Of a stretch of 64,000 bases of DNA, positions 41,636-51,134 are shown in pieces. The stretch comes from Desulfofundulus kuznetsovii DSM 6115 (GTDB taxonomy: Bacteria > Bacillota > Desulfotomaculia > Desulfotomaculales > Desulfovirgulaceae). The translations under genes and the position numbers were made by a program. The notes under the pieces were generated by a model. The model was not told where the DNA came from and did not search any database. It saw nothing but the letters and a program-made list of their open reading frames with translations. The stretch spans positions 2,921,001-2,985,000 of the forward strand of contig NC_015573.1 in assembly GCF_000214705.1 (NCBI RefSeq), given 5' to 3'. The number at the start of each line of letters is the position of its first letter. Within the stretch, counting starts at the first letter, position 1.

Positions 41636-43545
41636 GAGCCTGTTGCAAAACTCCTTACCACCCACAAAAATCTGACGGAAAAACCAAAAGATTTTTCCAT
41701 TTAGAAGGAATTGACCAGCAATTTGTCGAATATCTAAGGTATCATTAGATAGAGGGTGGTAATTTGAAATGCTGGGTCGCCAAAAACAACAATTGAAATT
41801 TACGAACATCAACGTCCTGCAGGCCTGGGAGCAAAAGCCCCTTGTTCCCGAAGACAGCTTTTACTATGGCCTTTCTCAGGCTGACGATATCTTCCGGGAC
41901 GAACTATTTGCCGACTGCTATGCCTCCTGCGGACGTCCGTCCATCCCACCCAGCCGCTTGGTCAAGGTGCTCCTGCTGCAGTTTCACGACCGGGTATCAG
42001 ACCGGGAAGCGGAACAACGTGCTTTATACGACCTGCGCTGGAAAGTAGCACTGAACCTTTCCCTGGGGGAAGCAGGATTTGACCATACCGACCTGTGCCG
42101 GTTCCGGGCCAGGTTATTGTTGAACAAGAAAGAACGCGCCGCTTTTGAAGAAATCCTGAAGGCGGCGGAAGCCAAAGGGTTGCTTCCCGCTAAATGTGTT
42201 CAACAGATCATGGACTCCACCTACGTCCTGGGTGCCGGAGCGGTCCAGGACACCTACACTTTAATCCGGCTGGCCATAAGAAAACTTTTGAGCGCCCTGA
42301 AAAAACGCCCTGATTTCCCGGAATTGAGGCTGAATCTTAATTATCAGGGCAAGGGCAAACCCAAAATCAACTGGGAAGCCCCCGCCGAACGGGAAAGGCT
42401 GTTAAACCAGCTTTACCAGGATGCCTTAACGATTATTAGCGCAACGGAGGGGATGGAATTATCCTGTAAAGAAAGGGAATTAAAAGACCTCCTATTGACG
42501 GTAGCCACCCAGGATATAGAACAAAAGGAAGACGGCTCGGTAACCATAAAACGGGGGGTGGCCAAAGACCGGGTCATTTCCACCACCGATCCCGAAATGC
42601 GCCACGGAAGAAAGTCTCACTCCCGGCTCTTTGACGGCTACAAGAGCCATACCGCCATGGATAAAGAAAGTGAATTTATCACCGCCGTTACCGTAACCCC
42701 CGGGAACACCCACGATTCAGAGGCAACTTTTGCACTTGTCGACCAGCAACCCGAAGAGCGCCGGCCAGAGGAAGCGATCTTTGACACTGCTTATGGCACG
42801 GGCAGGGTCAGGGAAGAAATGGCCACCCGCCAGATTAAAGTGATCAGCCCTGTCCCCGAAGGAATCGGGAAAGATGGCTGTTTCCCCAAATCGGCTTTTG
42901 AAATTGACCTGGACAGACAGATCTGCCGCTGCCCAGCCGGTCAAATCGCACCTGAAAAAATCTATGACAAAAAAACGGGCCGGCTCAAAGTATTTCTCTT
43001 TTCCCCGGAACAATGCCAAAACTGCCCTTTATTAAACCAGTGTACCAGAAACAAAAAGGGTAGACGGACAGTCACGGTAAATGCCTACGAACGCTACCTC
43101 CAGGAGGGTCGGGCCTTTCAAAAAACCGAGGAGTTTGCCGGTAAATATCCCGAACGCTGCAAGATCGAGAGAAAGCAGGCGGAAATGGTGATGCATGGCC
43201 TGCGAAAAGCTCGTTATGTTGGTCTGGCCAAAGTAACCCTGCAGGCGCTTTTAGTTGCCACTGTGGTTAACTTTAAACGTTACTGGAAGTTGCTTAATCA
43301 AAAAGTAACTGCTGCTGTTCCCCATAACGATATGGCAATAAATGGCACTACACCGGTCCTGGCCAGTGGATAGGGGGTAGTCTGCCCAAATACAGGTAAA
43401 ATAAGGAAAATACACGTAAAACAAATGGTTATTAGCTGGTTCAAACATGTTTTAAGCCTGTTATAACAGATTACCATTAACTGCTAACTAGAATTTTTGC
43501 AAGTGGCTTTTCAGCAGAAATAAGAGACTATTTAGCAACAGACTC
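41636..43545 (+). mobile_element. IS1182-like insertion sequence
   Basis: 1,910 bp between copies of the target site CTAG (41632-41635 and 43546-43549). Ends are imperfect inverted repeats, GAGCCTGTTGCAAAACTCC and, on the other strand, GAGTCTGTTGCTAAATAG. It contains one transposase gene and appears complete. Confidence 0.85.
41769..43373 (+). CDS. IS1182-family DDE transposase
   Basis: 534 residues. The N-terminal domain (FYYGLSQADDIFRDELFADCY; GRPSIPPSRLVKVLLLQ) is typical of IS1182. The DDE core includes the Asp in QIMDSTYVLG (about 150), GYKSHTAMD, FDTAYGTG with the second Asp, and a Cys-rich region CRCPAG ... CQNCPLLNQCTRNKKG. The last acid lies near RCKIERKQAEM. It appears intact. Confidence 0.92.
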   Translation: MLGRQKQQLKFTNINVLQAWEQKPLVPEDSFYYGLSQADDIFRDELFADCYASCGRPSIPPSRLVKVLLLQFHDRVSDREAEQRALYDLRWKVALNLSLGEAGFDHTDLCRFRARLLLNKKERAAFEEILKAAEAKGLLPAKCVQQIMDSTYVLGAGAVQDTYTLIRLAIRKLLSALKKRPDFPELRLNLNYQGKGKPKINWEAPAERERLLNQLYQDALTIISATEGMELSCKERELKDLLLTVATQDIEQKEDGSVTIKRGVAKDRVISTTDPEMRHGRKSHSRLFDGYKSHTAMDKESEFITAVTVTPGNTHDSEATFALVDQQPEERRPEEAIFDTAYGTGRVREEMATRQIKVISPVPEGIGKDGCFPKSAFEIDLDRQICRCPAGQIAPEKIYDKKTGRLKVFLFSPEQCQNCPLLNQCTRNKKGRRTVTVNAYERYLQEGRAFQKTEEFAGKYPERCKIERKQAEMVMHGLRKARYVGLAKVTLQALLVATVVNFKRYWKLLNQKVTAAVPHNDMAINGTTPVLASG

Positions 43546-43572
43546 CTAGGGTGAAGGCAGCCCCCAAAATAG

Positions 43573-43596
43573 AAAAAACCCGGCAGAGCCGGGCAG
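43573..43596 (-). terminator. Terminator after the toxin-antitoxin remnant
   Basis: CCCGGC AGA GCCGGG stem followed on the minus strand by TTTTTTC. It lies 37 bp after the truncated toxin stop. Confidence 0.8.
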
Positions 43597-43632
43597 GTTT
43601 CCTGTTTCATAAACAGTTTGCAAACGAAAAAA

Positions 43633-43734
43633 TTACGGGTAAAGGTTCTTTCCAAACATGAGGTAATGAGAATCAAAAAGGGCAACAAATCCTCCGGAAT
43701 CAATGAATACTTTAGAGCGGCCTTGGTCCACCAT
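43633..43734 (-). pseudogene. Truncated PIN-domain toxin (VapC-like)
   Basis: From ATG 43734 the frame gives 33 residues, MVDQGRSKVFIDSGGFVALFD and then a stop. VFIDSGGFVALFD is the first strand and catalytic Asp of a PIN nuclease. The remaining about 100 residues, with the other acidic ligands, are gone. It overlaps the end of the antitoxin-like gene, the normal arrangement of such pairs. Confidence 0.65.
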
Positions 43735-43921
43735 ACAAGTCCCCCTTGTACGTACGCGAACCTTTTTTCTTCGGGCCGCTGGCAATGCCGATCAACTCAT
43801 CAAGAAATTTTTCTTCTCCTCGCTTTGGTACAACTCCCAAGCGTTCATACAGTTCTTTCCTTTGGTGTGGGGGCAATTCTTTAATCATTTCGTAAATCCT
43901 GTCAAGGTCATTTACTGCCAT
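43712..43921 (-). CDS. Small antitoxin-like protein partnered with a PIN toxin remnant
   Basis: 69 residues, charged and probably mostly helical at the start (LDRIYEMIKELPPHQRKELYERLGV), with a basic tail RTYKGDLYGGPRPL. The size, the helix-then-tail form and the overlap with a PIN toxin start suggest an antitoxin. I do not recognise the family. With the toxin truncated it has no partner here. Confidence 0.55.
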   Translation of the reverse strand: MAVNDLDRIYEMIKELPPHQRKELYERLGVVPKRGEEKFLDELIGIASGPKKKGSRTYKGDLYGGPRPL

Positions 43922-44690
43922 TTCAACTCACCGCTTTGCTTCATATTTTTATCCAGATTATAACATTTGGCATTGACAGAGTAAAGGGCTTTTAAAAGCA
44001 GCAAGAGCAAACCAATATCCCGGTCTTGAGGCTGGAGCAGGCGGATTTCAATGGTCACCCTCGTCCGTGCAGTTCCAAAAACTGGCTGTTCACTAAAAAG
44101 TGCGGTGGGATAAGACCCCACCGTAAAGCGGTCGATTTTAACCCTGCTCTGGACCAGTTCCAGCGGCTCGTCTATTACTGCTTCCTCCACCAGCAAGCGG
44201 CTTGCTTTCAATTGTCCTTTCTCCCTTTCACCTACAGACCGGAGGCCAAACAGGTCCTCGAACAGCGCAGCAGCCTTTTCTCCGGGCAAAAGAGTGTTTG
44301 CTATGCGCAAAGCCCTGGCCCGCAGTGCCCCGGCCAGGCTGGTACCGGTTAAAACCGGCACTACTCCTTTTTCTCTTTGCCTGGAATGCAAGTGGACCAT
44401 GTGGGGGGCATTCGGTTCACCGGGTTCGGAACGGATCAGTAAAGAGCCGTCGAGGGAAAATGTGGCTCTGAGAAATACCTGCGCCTGTCCGGCCGCAGCG
44501 CAGAATCAGTCACACCGAGCAACTGATGAATAGGGGTGCCTTCCTTTTTTTCACCATCCTCTCCTGCCAGCCAGGAAACCAGTCCCTGGGGTGTGGTCAG
44601 GTCATAGCGGCAAATTCCCACTTTTCCACCCGGCACCTCCAGCAACTCGAAAGTTAACGGAAAGGTGGTGCCGGCAACCAGCAACTCCAG
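43912..44690 (-). pseudogene. Broken RAMP-superfamily gene (type III CRISPR Csm3/Cmr-like)
   Basis: The 3' part has VPVLTGTSLAGALRARALRIAN, the hallmark of Csm3/Cmr4-type RAMP proteins, followed by VKIDRFTVGSYPTALFSEQPVFG. The 5' part (44436-44690) is in another frame: RYDLTTPQGLVSWLAGEDG ... RRYFS, and a shift near 44460 would rejoin FSLDGSLLIRSEPGEP. Upstream the frame enters the first CRISPR repeat, so the N-terminus is lost. Downstream it ends after IGLLLLLLKAL, before the G-rich loop. Thus it is truncated at both ends and frameshifted, a relic of a type III locus at the trailer end of the array. Confidence 0.7.
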
Positions 44691-45087
44691 GTCCCCTTTT
44701 CGTCGGGTCAGTGGGTGCAACAAAGTGGTGTTCTACTCTCAGCCCCTGGAAATGCACTTTCAGTCCCCTTTTCGTCGGGTCGGTGGGTGCAACCAGCCGG
44801 TACCGGAAAGGAGAGCGGCCAGGGCGTGGGCTTTCAGTCCCCTTTTCGTCGGGTCAGTGGGTGCAACTCTTAACCGAGGTAAAGAACGGACCGACGATGT
44901 ACTTTCAGTCCCCTTTTCCTCGGGTCAGTGGGTGCAACTGAGGAACCGGACGTGGGGGCTGACTTCGCCGCCGAATCTTTCAGTCCCCTTTTCGTCGGGT
45001 CAATGGGTACAACTCGATGATCCAGCAAGGACCGGCTGTCTGTGCTGAATGCTTTCAATCCCCTTTTCGTCGGGTCAGTGGGGCAAC
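44691..45087 (-). CRISPR. CRISPR array, trailer-end segment (6 repeats, several degenerate)
   Basis: Six copies of the 37-nt repeat (plus-strand start CTTTCAGTCCCC, end GGGTGCAAC) with spacers of about 34-38 nt. The first lacks its outer six bases, and others carry changes: GGTCGGTGGG near 44783, CCTCGGG near 44916, CAATGGGTACAAC at 45000 and a 1-nt deletion in the last. This decay marks the old, leader-distal end. The segment stops at an IS21-like insertion and continues at 47617. Confidence 0.93.
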
Positions 45088-45232
45088 CTGGTGTGTTTGG
45101 CAAGTAAAAAATGATGAATTCGGCAATCAAAAAATGCAGAGTTTGCCATCACGCTCGGTAATTATTCTCCTTCGAATCGGGAGATTTCAGTTCGCTGTGG
45201 TCGTAATCCTATTATCTTTATCTTCCGACTGG

Positions 45233-46006
45233 TTAATAGCTATGGCTGAGAGCGCTTTCTGCAAAACGATAGCTCTCCCCTTCAAAGGCCAGGATATGGG
45301 CATGGTGGACCAAACGGTCGATGAGCGCTGCTGTGAGGCGGTTATCCCCCAGCACGGTGTTCCACTGACCAAACTGTAAGTTGGAAGTAACAATGATACT
45401 TTGTCGTTCATACGCTTGAGCTACAACGTTGAATAAGAGTTCAGCTCCCTCACGGAGAAGTGGCACGAAGCCAAGCTCATCGATGATAATCAGATCGACC
45501 TTCTCTAGCTCTCCCATCAGCCGCTGCAAACGACCCTGGCGGTGACTTTCCAACAGGGCGTTGACGAGGTCCAGGCACCGGTAGAAACGGACGCTCCTCC
45601 CCTCCATGCAGGCCCGAACCCCCAGGGCGATGGCCAAATGCGTTTTGCCGGTGCCCACGGCCCCGAGCGCCAGCACGTTTTCACAGCGCTCGATGAAGGT
45701 GAGTTCTGTCAGATGGGTGATGGTGGTGGAGGCCGGTAAGGTCACGGGCTTCCAGTCAAAGTCATTCAGCGTCTTATGGGCCGGGAAACCCGCCTTCTTG
45801 ATAAGGTGGCGGACCCTGTTAGCCCAACGCGCTTCCAGTTCGGCTGCGAACAGGTCGGTCAGGTATTGTTCCCGGTCATGGCAGGTGATCTCCAGGTAAA
45901 TAGACGGGATATATGCCAGTTTTAAAGCCTTACACTGCTCCTTCACCGACAACTTGGTCACGGAGTTCACCTCCTTTCCCGCCCGCCTGCGGCACCAGCC
46001 GGTCAT
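45233..46006 (-). CDS. istB: IstB, IS21-family helper ATPase
   Basis: 257 residues. Walker A GAVGTGKTHLAIALG (about 105), Walker B LIIIDELGFVPL and sensor IIVTSNLQFGQW, the IstB/DnaC-like AAA+ pattern. It assists IstA in target DNA remodelling. Its start overlaps the istA end by 77 bp; the true start may be later. Confidence 0.93.
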   Translation of the reverse strand: MTGWCRRRAGKEVNSVTKLSVKEQCKALKLAYIPSIYLEITCHDREQYLTDLFAAELEARWANRVRHLIKKAGFPAHKTLNDFDWKPVTLPASTTITHLTELTFIERCENVLALGAVGTGKTHLAIALGVRACMEGRSVRFYRCLDLVNALLESHRQGRLQRLMGELEKVDLIIIDELGFVPLLREGAELLFNVVAQAYERQSIIVTSNLQFGQWNTVLGDNRLTAALIDRLVHHAHILAFEGESYRFAESALSHSY

Positions 46007-47477
46007 AGATGTTGATCTCGGGTGTATAGCGCCTGACGCTATCCGGCGTATAGGTCTCGTTTAAGGCCTCCAGGGGAGCGTCCGGGAATGTAATGCGGTA
46101 CAGCTTATGACGGATTAAGGCGCTATCTGCCGCCGGGTATTTTGCGACCTCCTCCAAGACTCGGGCGATATCCTCGATGGTGAACCCTTCTTCCAAGAGG
46201 GTATGGATGAACTTTAGTCGTTCCCGGTATGCTTCCGGATCACATGCTTCCAGGTACTGACGAACCGGTTCGGGGAGGAACCGGTACATGGTCGCATGCC
46301 GGGCACCCCTTGGTTTACGGATGAAAATCCTAAAGTACCCTTTCCAGTCGATGGGTTGGGTTTTTAATGTGTAGTGGCGGGGGAGATGGGCTAAACGCTC
46401 TTGAGTGGAGCTGAAGACTTCCACGCAGTCCCACCAGAGCTTGAGAAGCACCGTCTCTCCAACCTGTGCGCTTGGCACCGGATATACTTCTCCGCAGCAT
46501 TGCACCTGGCCATACTTGTTCACACGGGCAGTCTCGAATCGGACTGGTTCAAAGGGGGTAGCGGGCAGGGGAAGGAGCGCTTTTTTGTCCTCTTCCCACA
46601 GCTCGGCAATTGTAACGCCTTTCTCGTAGTGGGAGCGTTGCATATCCTCTAAGGCTCGCCGGTAAAGCTCAGCCGTTAATTCCTCGTAACTTGAAACCGT
46701 CGGGTATGGTATGAGCCAGTTGCGCCGTGTATAGCCCACTTTATTCTCAACGTGGCCTTTTTCGTTGCCCTTGCCGCTGTTACAGAACTTAGCCTCAAAC
46801 CGGTAGTGGAGCATGAACCGGCGGAAAGTTTCGGTTAGTTCCCGTTGTTCGCCTTTCCCCACACCCACAACTGCTGCCGAAAGGTTATCGAACCAAATTT
46901 CCGGCGGAACGCCGCCTATCCACTCGAAAACCAGGATCATAGCGTAGAGCAAGCATTCCGTATTTTCGCTGGGCACCGGTACGCAAAAACCGGCATTGCT
47001 GTAGGGGAAGGAGAATGTTAGGTACTTAATTTCCCTTAGTACTCCGTCCCATACCACGTGGCTTGTCCCGAAATCCACCTGGGCTTGTCCGGGTGGGTGC
47101 TCCAACCGCAAGTATTTCTCTTGCGCTCCAGTACGGAGTTCTTTCTTGCGGCGGGAAACGTATGCTCGCACCGTTCTCCCCGACCCCTTGAAACCATATT
47201 GCTCACGTAGTTGCCGGTAAATGGTAGCCGCAGTGCGGCGCTCCTTGCGGGGCTTGAGCATATCCTCCATGAGCCAGGTGTCCACGATGTCCACAAAAGA
47301 CCCCATGACCGGCTGCCGGCGCCGGGTCTGCTGCATGGGCTGATTCCAGTCGTCTTTCTTGGCGTACTTAGCCGCTGTTCGCCAGTTGACGCCTACCCGC
47401 CGGCTAATTTCGGCAATACTGCACTCTTCCTGCTCATAAAGATGTTTGATATACTGTTGTTGGGCCATTGCTATCAC
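45930..47477 (-). CDS. istA: IstA, IS21-family transposase
   Basis: 515 residues. The N-terminal HTH (SIAEISRRVGVNWRTAAKYAK) is followed by an rve integrase core: QVDFGTSHVVWDG with the first Asp, WFDNLSAAV with the second, and KGHVENKVGYTRRNW with the final Glu. A C-terminal region rich in basic residues follows. The gene appears intact. Confidence 0.94.
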   Translation of the reverse strand: MIAMAQQQYIKHLYEQEECSIAEISRRVGVNWRTAAKYAKKDDWNQPMQQTRRRQPVMGSFVDIVDTWLMEDMLKPRKERRTAATIYRQLREQYGFKGSGRTVRAYVSRRKKELRTGAQEKYLRLEHPPGQAQVDFGTSHVVWDGVLREIKYLTFSFPYSNAGFCVPVPSENTECLLYAMILVFEWIGGVPPEIWFDNLSAAVVGVGKGEQRELTETFRRFMLHYRFEAKFCNSGKGNEKGHVENKVGYTRRNWLIPYPTVSSYEELTAELYRRALEDMQRSHYEKGVTIAELWEEDKKALLPLPATPFEPVRFETARVNKYGQVQCCGEVYPVPSAQVGETVLLKLWWDCVEVFSSTQERLAHLPRHYTLKTQPIDWKGYFRIFIRKPRGARHATMYRFLPEPVRQYLEACDPEAYRERLKFIHTLLEEGFTIEDIARVLEEVAKYPAADSALIRHKLYRITFPDAPLEALNETYTPDSVRRYTPEINIYDRLVPQAGGKGGELRDQVVGEGAV

Positions 47478-47647
47478 CTCTTGTATCCCCTCCTGCCTTT
47501 GCCCAAGTCAGAAGGGTTATTCTAGAGCGTGATGGCAATGCCCTCTTTTACCTGCGCCATGCTATGCATTTTTGGCTGCCGTTTTATGCAATTCTATTAT
47601 GCCAAAAACAACCTGGCGCAGTTTCGTCGACAGGTCGTACTGCGATT

Positions 47648-47684
47648 CTTTCAGTCCCCTTTTCGTCGGGTCAGTGGGTGCAAC
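47648..47684 (-). CRISPR. Single CRISPR repeat stranded between IS21 and a Mu-like transposon
   Basis: An exact copy of the 37-nt repeat. The spacer on its left is split by IS21 (rest at 47617-47647) and the spacer on its right is cut at 47707 by the transposon. It shows that the two array segments were once one array. Confidence 0.93.
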
Positions 47685-47930
47685 GGCCCAGCCCTGGGAC
47701 GCACTGCTGTCAATTCTCACTTTAATTTAGCCCAACCCCTGCCCATTTTCGCAGACTAAACAATCTGCAACTATTTCCGATACCAGAATAATCTGCAACT
47801 GCTTCGCATATTGTTCTGGTATTTCAGGTCAGTCAGTCAGTCCGTCTATTCACCAGAATATGACAACCAGTGACTGACCCCTTTTCTTCCGGCTGTGGAA
47901 CAGGTAGAATATTTACTGGAAGTGACCGCC

Positions 47931-48539
47931 ATGCAGCAGATATTTTACACGCCTGTACCGCCGGAAGAATACGCCCGCCTGGGCAAAGATTTTCCTTTTC
48001 CCCAACCCACCTCATGCCCCAACCCCGGTTGTCTGGTCAAGGCACCCCCTCAAAAACACGGTTTTTATCAACGCAACGTCATCGCGGCAAATTTCTGTGG
48101 CCGGATTCTCATCCGCCGCTACTACTGCAAATACTGCCGGACCACCATTTCGTACCTGCCTTCCTTCTGCCTGCCGTATTTCCAGTATTCGGTTGAGATA
48201 ATCTTTACCGCCCTTTGGTATACTCTGGTTTCCCACCACTCATTTTCCGAGTGTTTAAATCTGCTGAAAGAGTTTTTCGTGTACCTGTACTGGAACACTG
48301 GCCATCTGCAATTCTACGTGCGGAGATTTTTAACCAACTTAAACAACATCAAAGTGGGCCTGCGCCAGCTTCTCCCCAGGGTCAGCCTCCCACAGGACAG
48401 CCAGGACAAAAAAGAAGGAGCCAGAAAGGTACTGCACATTGTGGCAGCTGGATTTCCCCGGATCCAGACCTTCTCCAGCAGGTTTTATGCCCAATGTGGG
48501 TACTCTTTTATGGCTCCTCTGCACAATATTTTAGCATAA
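47931..48539 (+). CDS. DUF6431-type zinc-ribbon protein of the transposon
   Basis: 202 residues from ATG 47931 (GGAAG eight bases upstream); GTG 47895 is an alternative start. A Cys pair in CPNPGCLVK and another in YYCKYCRTTISYLPSF suggest a zinc ribbon, followed by a helical region. Proteins of this kind accompany DDE integrase plus ExeA-like ATPase genes in Firmicutes and may bind transposon DNA or pick targets. The function is unproven. Confidence 0.65.
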   Translation: MQQIFYTPVPPEEYARLGKDFPFPQPTSCPNPGCLVKAPPQKHGFYQRNVIAANFCGRILIRRYYCKYCRTTISYLPSFCLPYFQYSVEIIFTALWYTLVSHHSFSECLNLLKEFFVYLYWNTGHLQFYVRRFLTNLNNIKVGLRQLLPRVSLPQDSQDKKEGARKVLHIVAAGFPRIQTFSSRFYAQCGYSFMAPLHNILA

Positions 48540-48676
48540 AAGGAACCTTTAGAGTACCCGGAATGGTTCATGATACCACCAACAAACCTTTTTTCTTGGG
48601 GCCGACCGGTGACGCGTCAAAGGGCTTTAAGCGCTTAGAGCCTCCCAGAAAATGTAACAGGGAGGACTGGTAGTTT

Positions 48677-50839
48677 ATGCTCACCGACCAGGAAAGGGAA
48701 ACCATTGCCCTGAAGAAATTTTCTTTAATCGCACCGGTATTAAACGGCCAGGTACAGAACCAAACGGAATATTTTAAAAACCTGGCGGCCCGGCCAATTG
48801 AAATGCCCCACTACGGTCCCAGGCGCTATTCCATAAAGAGTTTCATGTGGTGGCTGTACCTTTACCGGCGGCACGGACTGGAGGGTTTAAAGCCCGGGTA
48901 CCGTTCGGACCGGGGTAAAAGCCGCCGGATAACTGAAGAAATGGCCCGGAAAATCCGGGAAAAGAAGGCAGCCAATCCCCGCCTTTTCGGCACCCTGCTT
49001 TATGAGGAACTGGTCAAAGACGGTGTGTTCACGCCGGACAGGCTCTCTTTGTCCACCTTCTACCGTTTTCTGGCCCAAAACCCGGACCTGGCCGCTGATA
49101 GCCGCCCCGATGCGGAGGAAAAGGAGGTCAAACGGTTTTCCCACCAGTGGGTGAATGAACTCTGGCAGACGGATATCATATACGGCCCCCGTTTAAAGGC
49201 AGGCCGGGCCAAAAAGCAAACTTACCTCATTGCTTTCATCGACGATGCTTCACGTCTGGTTACAGCAGCCCAGTTCTGCTGGGAACAGAACTTTACAGCG
49301 GTAAGGACCGTTTTAAAAGAAGCAATTTTAAAACGGGGGATACCAAAAATGATTTACACCGATAACGGAAAGGTTTACCGCTGCGGTCAGCTGGCCATGA
49401 TCTGTGCCGGCCTGGGGTGCACTTTACTGCATACCGAACCTTTTGCTCCGCAGGCCAAGGGTAAAGTGGAACGTTTTTTCCGCACCGTCAGGATGCGTTT
49501 TTTAAGCCGTCTGGAACCGGACAGGATTAAATCCTTAGAGGAGTTGAACCTTGCTTTCTGGCAGTGGCTGGAGACGGATTACCAGCGCAAAACGCACAGT
49601 GCACTTGGTATGAGCCCCCTGGATTACTTTATGTCCCAGGCACATGCGGTGAAAATGGTTTCCAACCCGGTCTTTTTAGACGAAAGCTTCCTTTTGCGGG
49701 TAACGCGCAAAATTAATCACGACGCTACCTTCCCATTAGATAACATCCTCTACGAGACGGACCAGCAGTTTGCCGGCACACGCCTGGAAGTCAGGTATGA
49801 ACCCGAGTGGCTGGGAAACCCCGCCCGCCCTGTGCTGCTCTACAAAGACGGCCTGAAAGTGGGCGAGGCCAGACAGGTTGATTTCTATGCCAACGCGCAG
49901 CTGAAAAGGAGAGGCCGCGGCCGCCCGGCCCTCAAAAATACCGCTACCGGCCCGGAAGATAAACCTCTAACCCCGAGTATCAGTGAGATTCCGGTACCAG
50001 CCGTCTCCTTTGCCGAACTGCTCAAAAGTGAAGAGGCGGGTGAGAAGTGGTTCTACGGGTTGAAGTTCAACCCTTTCAGCAAGGAAGTGCCTTTTGACCA
50101 GCTTTATTTAAGCCAGAACCTGATGGAACTCACCTCCCGCCTGAAGTACTTACAGCAGGTGCGGGGTATGGGTTTAGTTGCGGGGGAGCCGGGTTGCGGT
50201 AAAACCACCGCCCTGCGCAAGTATGTGGAGGAACTCAACCCGGCCCATTTCAAACCGTGCTATTTTACCCTCTCCACGGTGACGGTACTGGAATTTTACA
50301 AGGGCCTGGCCCTGACCCTGGGCGAACAGCCAAAACACAAAAAGGTAAGTCTGTTCCACCAGATTCAGGATACCATCACCAACCTGTATTACGACCGCCA
50401 TATTACACCGGTTATTGTGCTGGATGAAATTCACCTGGCAGACGGCAGGGTGCTGGAGGAATTAAGGCTGCTTCTCAACTTCAAAATGGATTCACAGAAT
50501 CCCTTTATCCTGATCCTGTCCGGGCAAACGCTGATCCGCAACAAATTGGCCCTCAATGCCAACAGCCCTCTGCGCCAAAGGCTCACCGTAAAGTATGTCA
50601 TGCAGGGCCTTAAACCCGGCGAAATCCAGGAATACTGTGCAAGCCGCCTGAAAAACGCCGGCCTGCACGAGGAGATCTTTACCCCGCAAGCTCTGGAGAC
50701 CATTTACGCCATCACCAAAGGATTGCCCCGGCTGGTTAACAATCTGGTGACCAGCTGCCTGATCTGCGCATACGGCAGGAAACAAAAGCAGATTGACGAG
50801 GATGTGGTGTACCAGGCAAGCCAGGAGCTGGAAGTTTAG
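48677..50839 (+). CDS. Fusion of DDE integrase-type transposase (TnsB/MuA-like) and ExeA/TniB-like AAA ATPase
   Basis: 720 residues. Residues about 1-120 form HTH domains (RYSIKSFMWWLYLYRRHG). The rve core spans about 150-320 with NELWQTDIIYG (first Asp), MIYTDNGKVYR (second) and QAKGKVERFFRT (Glu). After a linker (about 400-455), the ATPase starts FYGLKFNPFSKEVPFDQ, with Walker A GEPGCGKTTALRKY (about 500) and Walker B VIVLDEIHLADG. In related elements these are two genes; here they are one frame with no stop. The start ATG 48677 has AGGGAGGA upstream. Confidence 0.88.
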   Translation: MLTDQERETIALKKFSLIAPVLNGQVQNQTEYFKNLAARPIEMPHYGPRRYSIKSFMWWLYLYRRHGLEGLKPGYRSDRGKSRRITEEMARKIREKKAANPRLFGTLLYEELVKDGVFTPDRLSLSTFYRFLAQNPDLAADSRPDAEEKEVKRFSHQWVNELWQTDIIYGPRLKAGRAKKQTYLIAFIDDASRLVTAAQFCWEQNFTAVRTVLKEAILKRGIPKMIYTDNGKVYRCGQLAMICAGLGCTLLHTEPFAPQAKGKVERFFRTVRMRFLSRLEPDRIKSLEELNLAFWQWLETDYQRKTHSALGMSPLDYFMSQAHAVKMVSNPVFLDESFLLRVTRKINHDATFPLDNILYETDQQFAGTRLEVRYEPEWLGNPARPVLLYKDGLKVGEARQVDFYANAQLKRRGRGRPALKNTATGPEDKPLTPSISEIPVPAVSFAELLKSEEAGEKWFYGLKFNPFSKEVPFDQLYLSQNLMELTSRLKYLQQVRGMGLVAGEPGCGKTTALRKYVEELNPAHFKPCYFTLSTVTVLEFYKGLALTLGEQPKHKKVSLFHQIQDTITNLYYDRHITPVIVLDEIHLADGRVLEELRLLLNFKMDSQNPFILILSGQTLIRNKLALNANSPLRQRLTVKYVMQGLKPGEIQEYCASRLKNAGLHEEIFTPQALETIYAITKGLPRLVNNLVTSCLICAYGRKQKQIDEDVVYQASQELEV

Positions 50840-50856
50840 GTGCAGAGGCGGCTCAT

Positions 50857-51123
50857 ATGTACAAAAGACTCAGCCTGGAATATTACTTTGCCAGCACCGG
50901 TTTTTATGATTTACTGCCACTGGCACTCCAAATGGCCAGGGAACTGCACTTTACCCCGGAGGAAATGATCGAGGCTATCTGCAAGGTGGCCGATAAAGCC
51001 AGAATGTATCCGCCGACCAGAAACCGGCCGGCCTGGTTCACTGCCGTGTTCAGAGAAAAGTTGCTGGAAGCACGGGCGGAAATTCTGGCCCTTAAGAAAA
51101 AATATCCGTTTGACCGGTTTTGA
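50857..51123 (+). CDS. Small accessory protein of the transposon
   Basis: 88 residues: YYFASTGFYDLLPLALQMAREL, FTPEEMIEAICKVADKA and a helical basic tail ending KKYPFDRF. No recognised domain. It lies 17 bp after the transposase-ATPase gene, followed by a terminator and the right transposon end, so it is a cargo or accessory gene. Confidence 0.6.
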   Translation: MYKRLSLEYYFASTGFYDLLPLALQMARELHFTPEEMIEAICKVADKARMYPPTRNRPAWFTAVFREKLLEARAEILALKKKYPFDRF

Positions 51124-51134
51124 GCGGTATTACC

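Larger units (their letters stand above)
45092..47610 (-). mobile_element. IS21-like insertion sequence inside a CRISPR spacer
   Basis: 2,519 bp flanked by ACCTGG on both sides (45086-45091 and 47611-47616). The ends TGTGTTTGGCA and, inverted, TGTTTTTGGCA are followed by repeated blocks (CGGCA, AAAAATGCA and GCCATCACGCTC), the multiple terminal repeats typical of IS21. Removing the IS and one duplication restores a spacer of about 35 nt between two repeats. It carries istA and istB, both intact. Confidence 0.9.
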
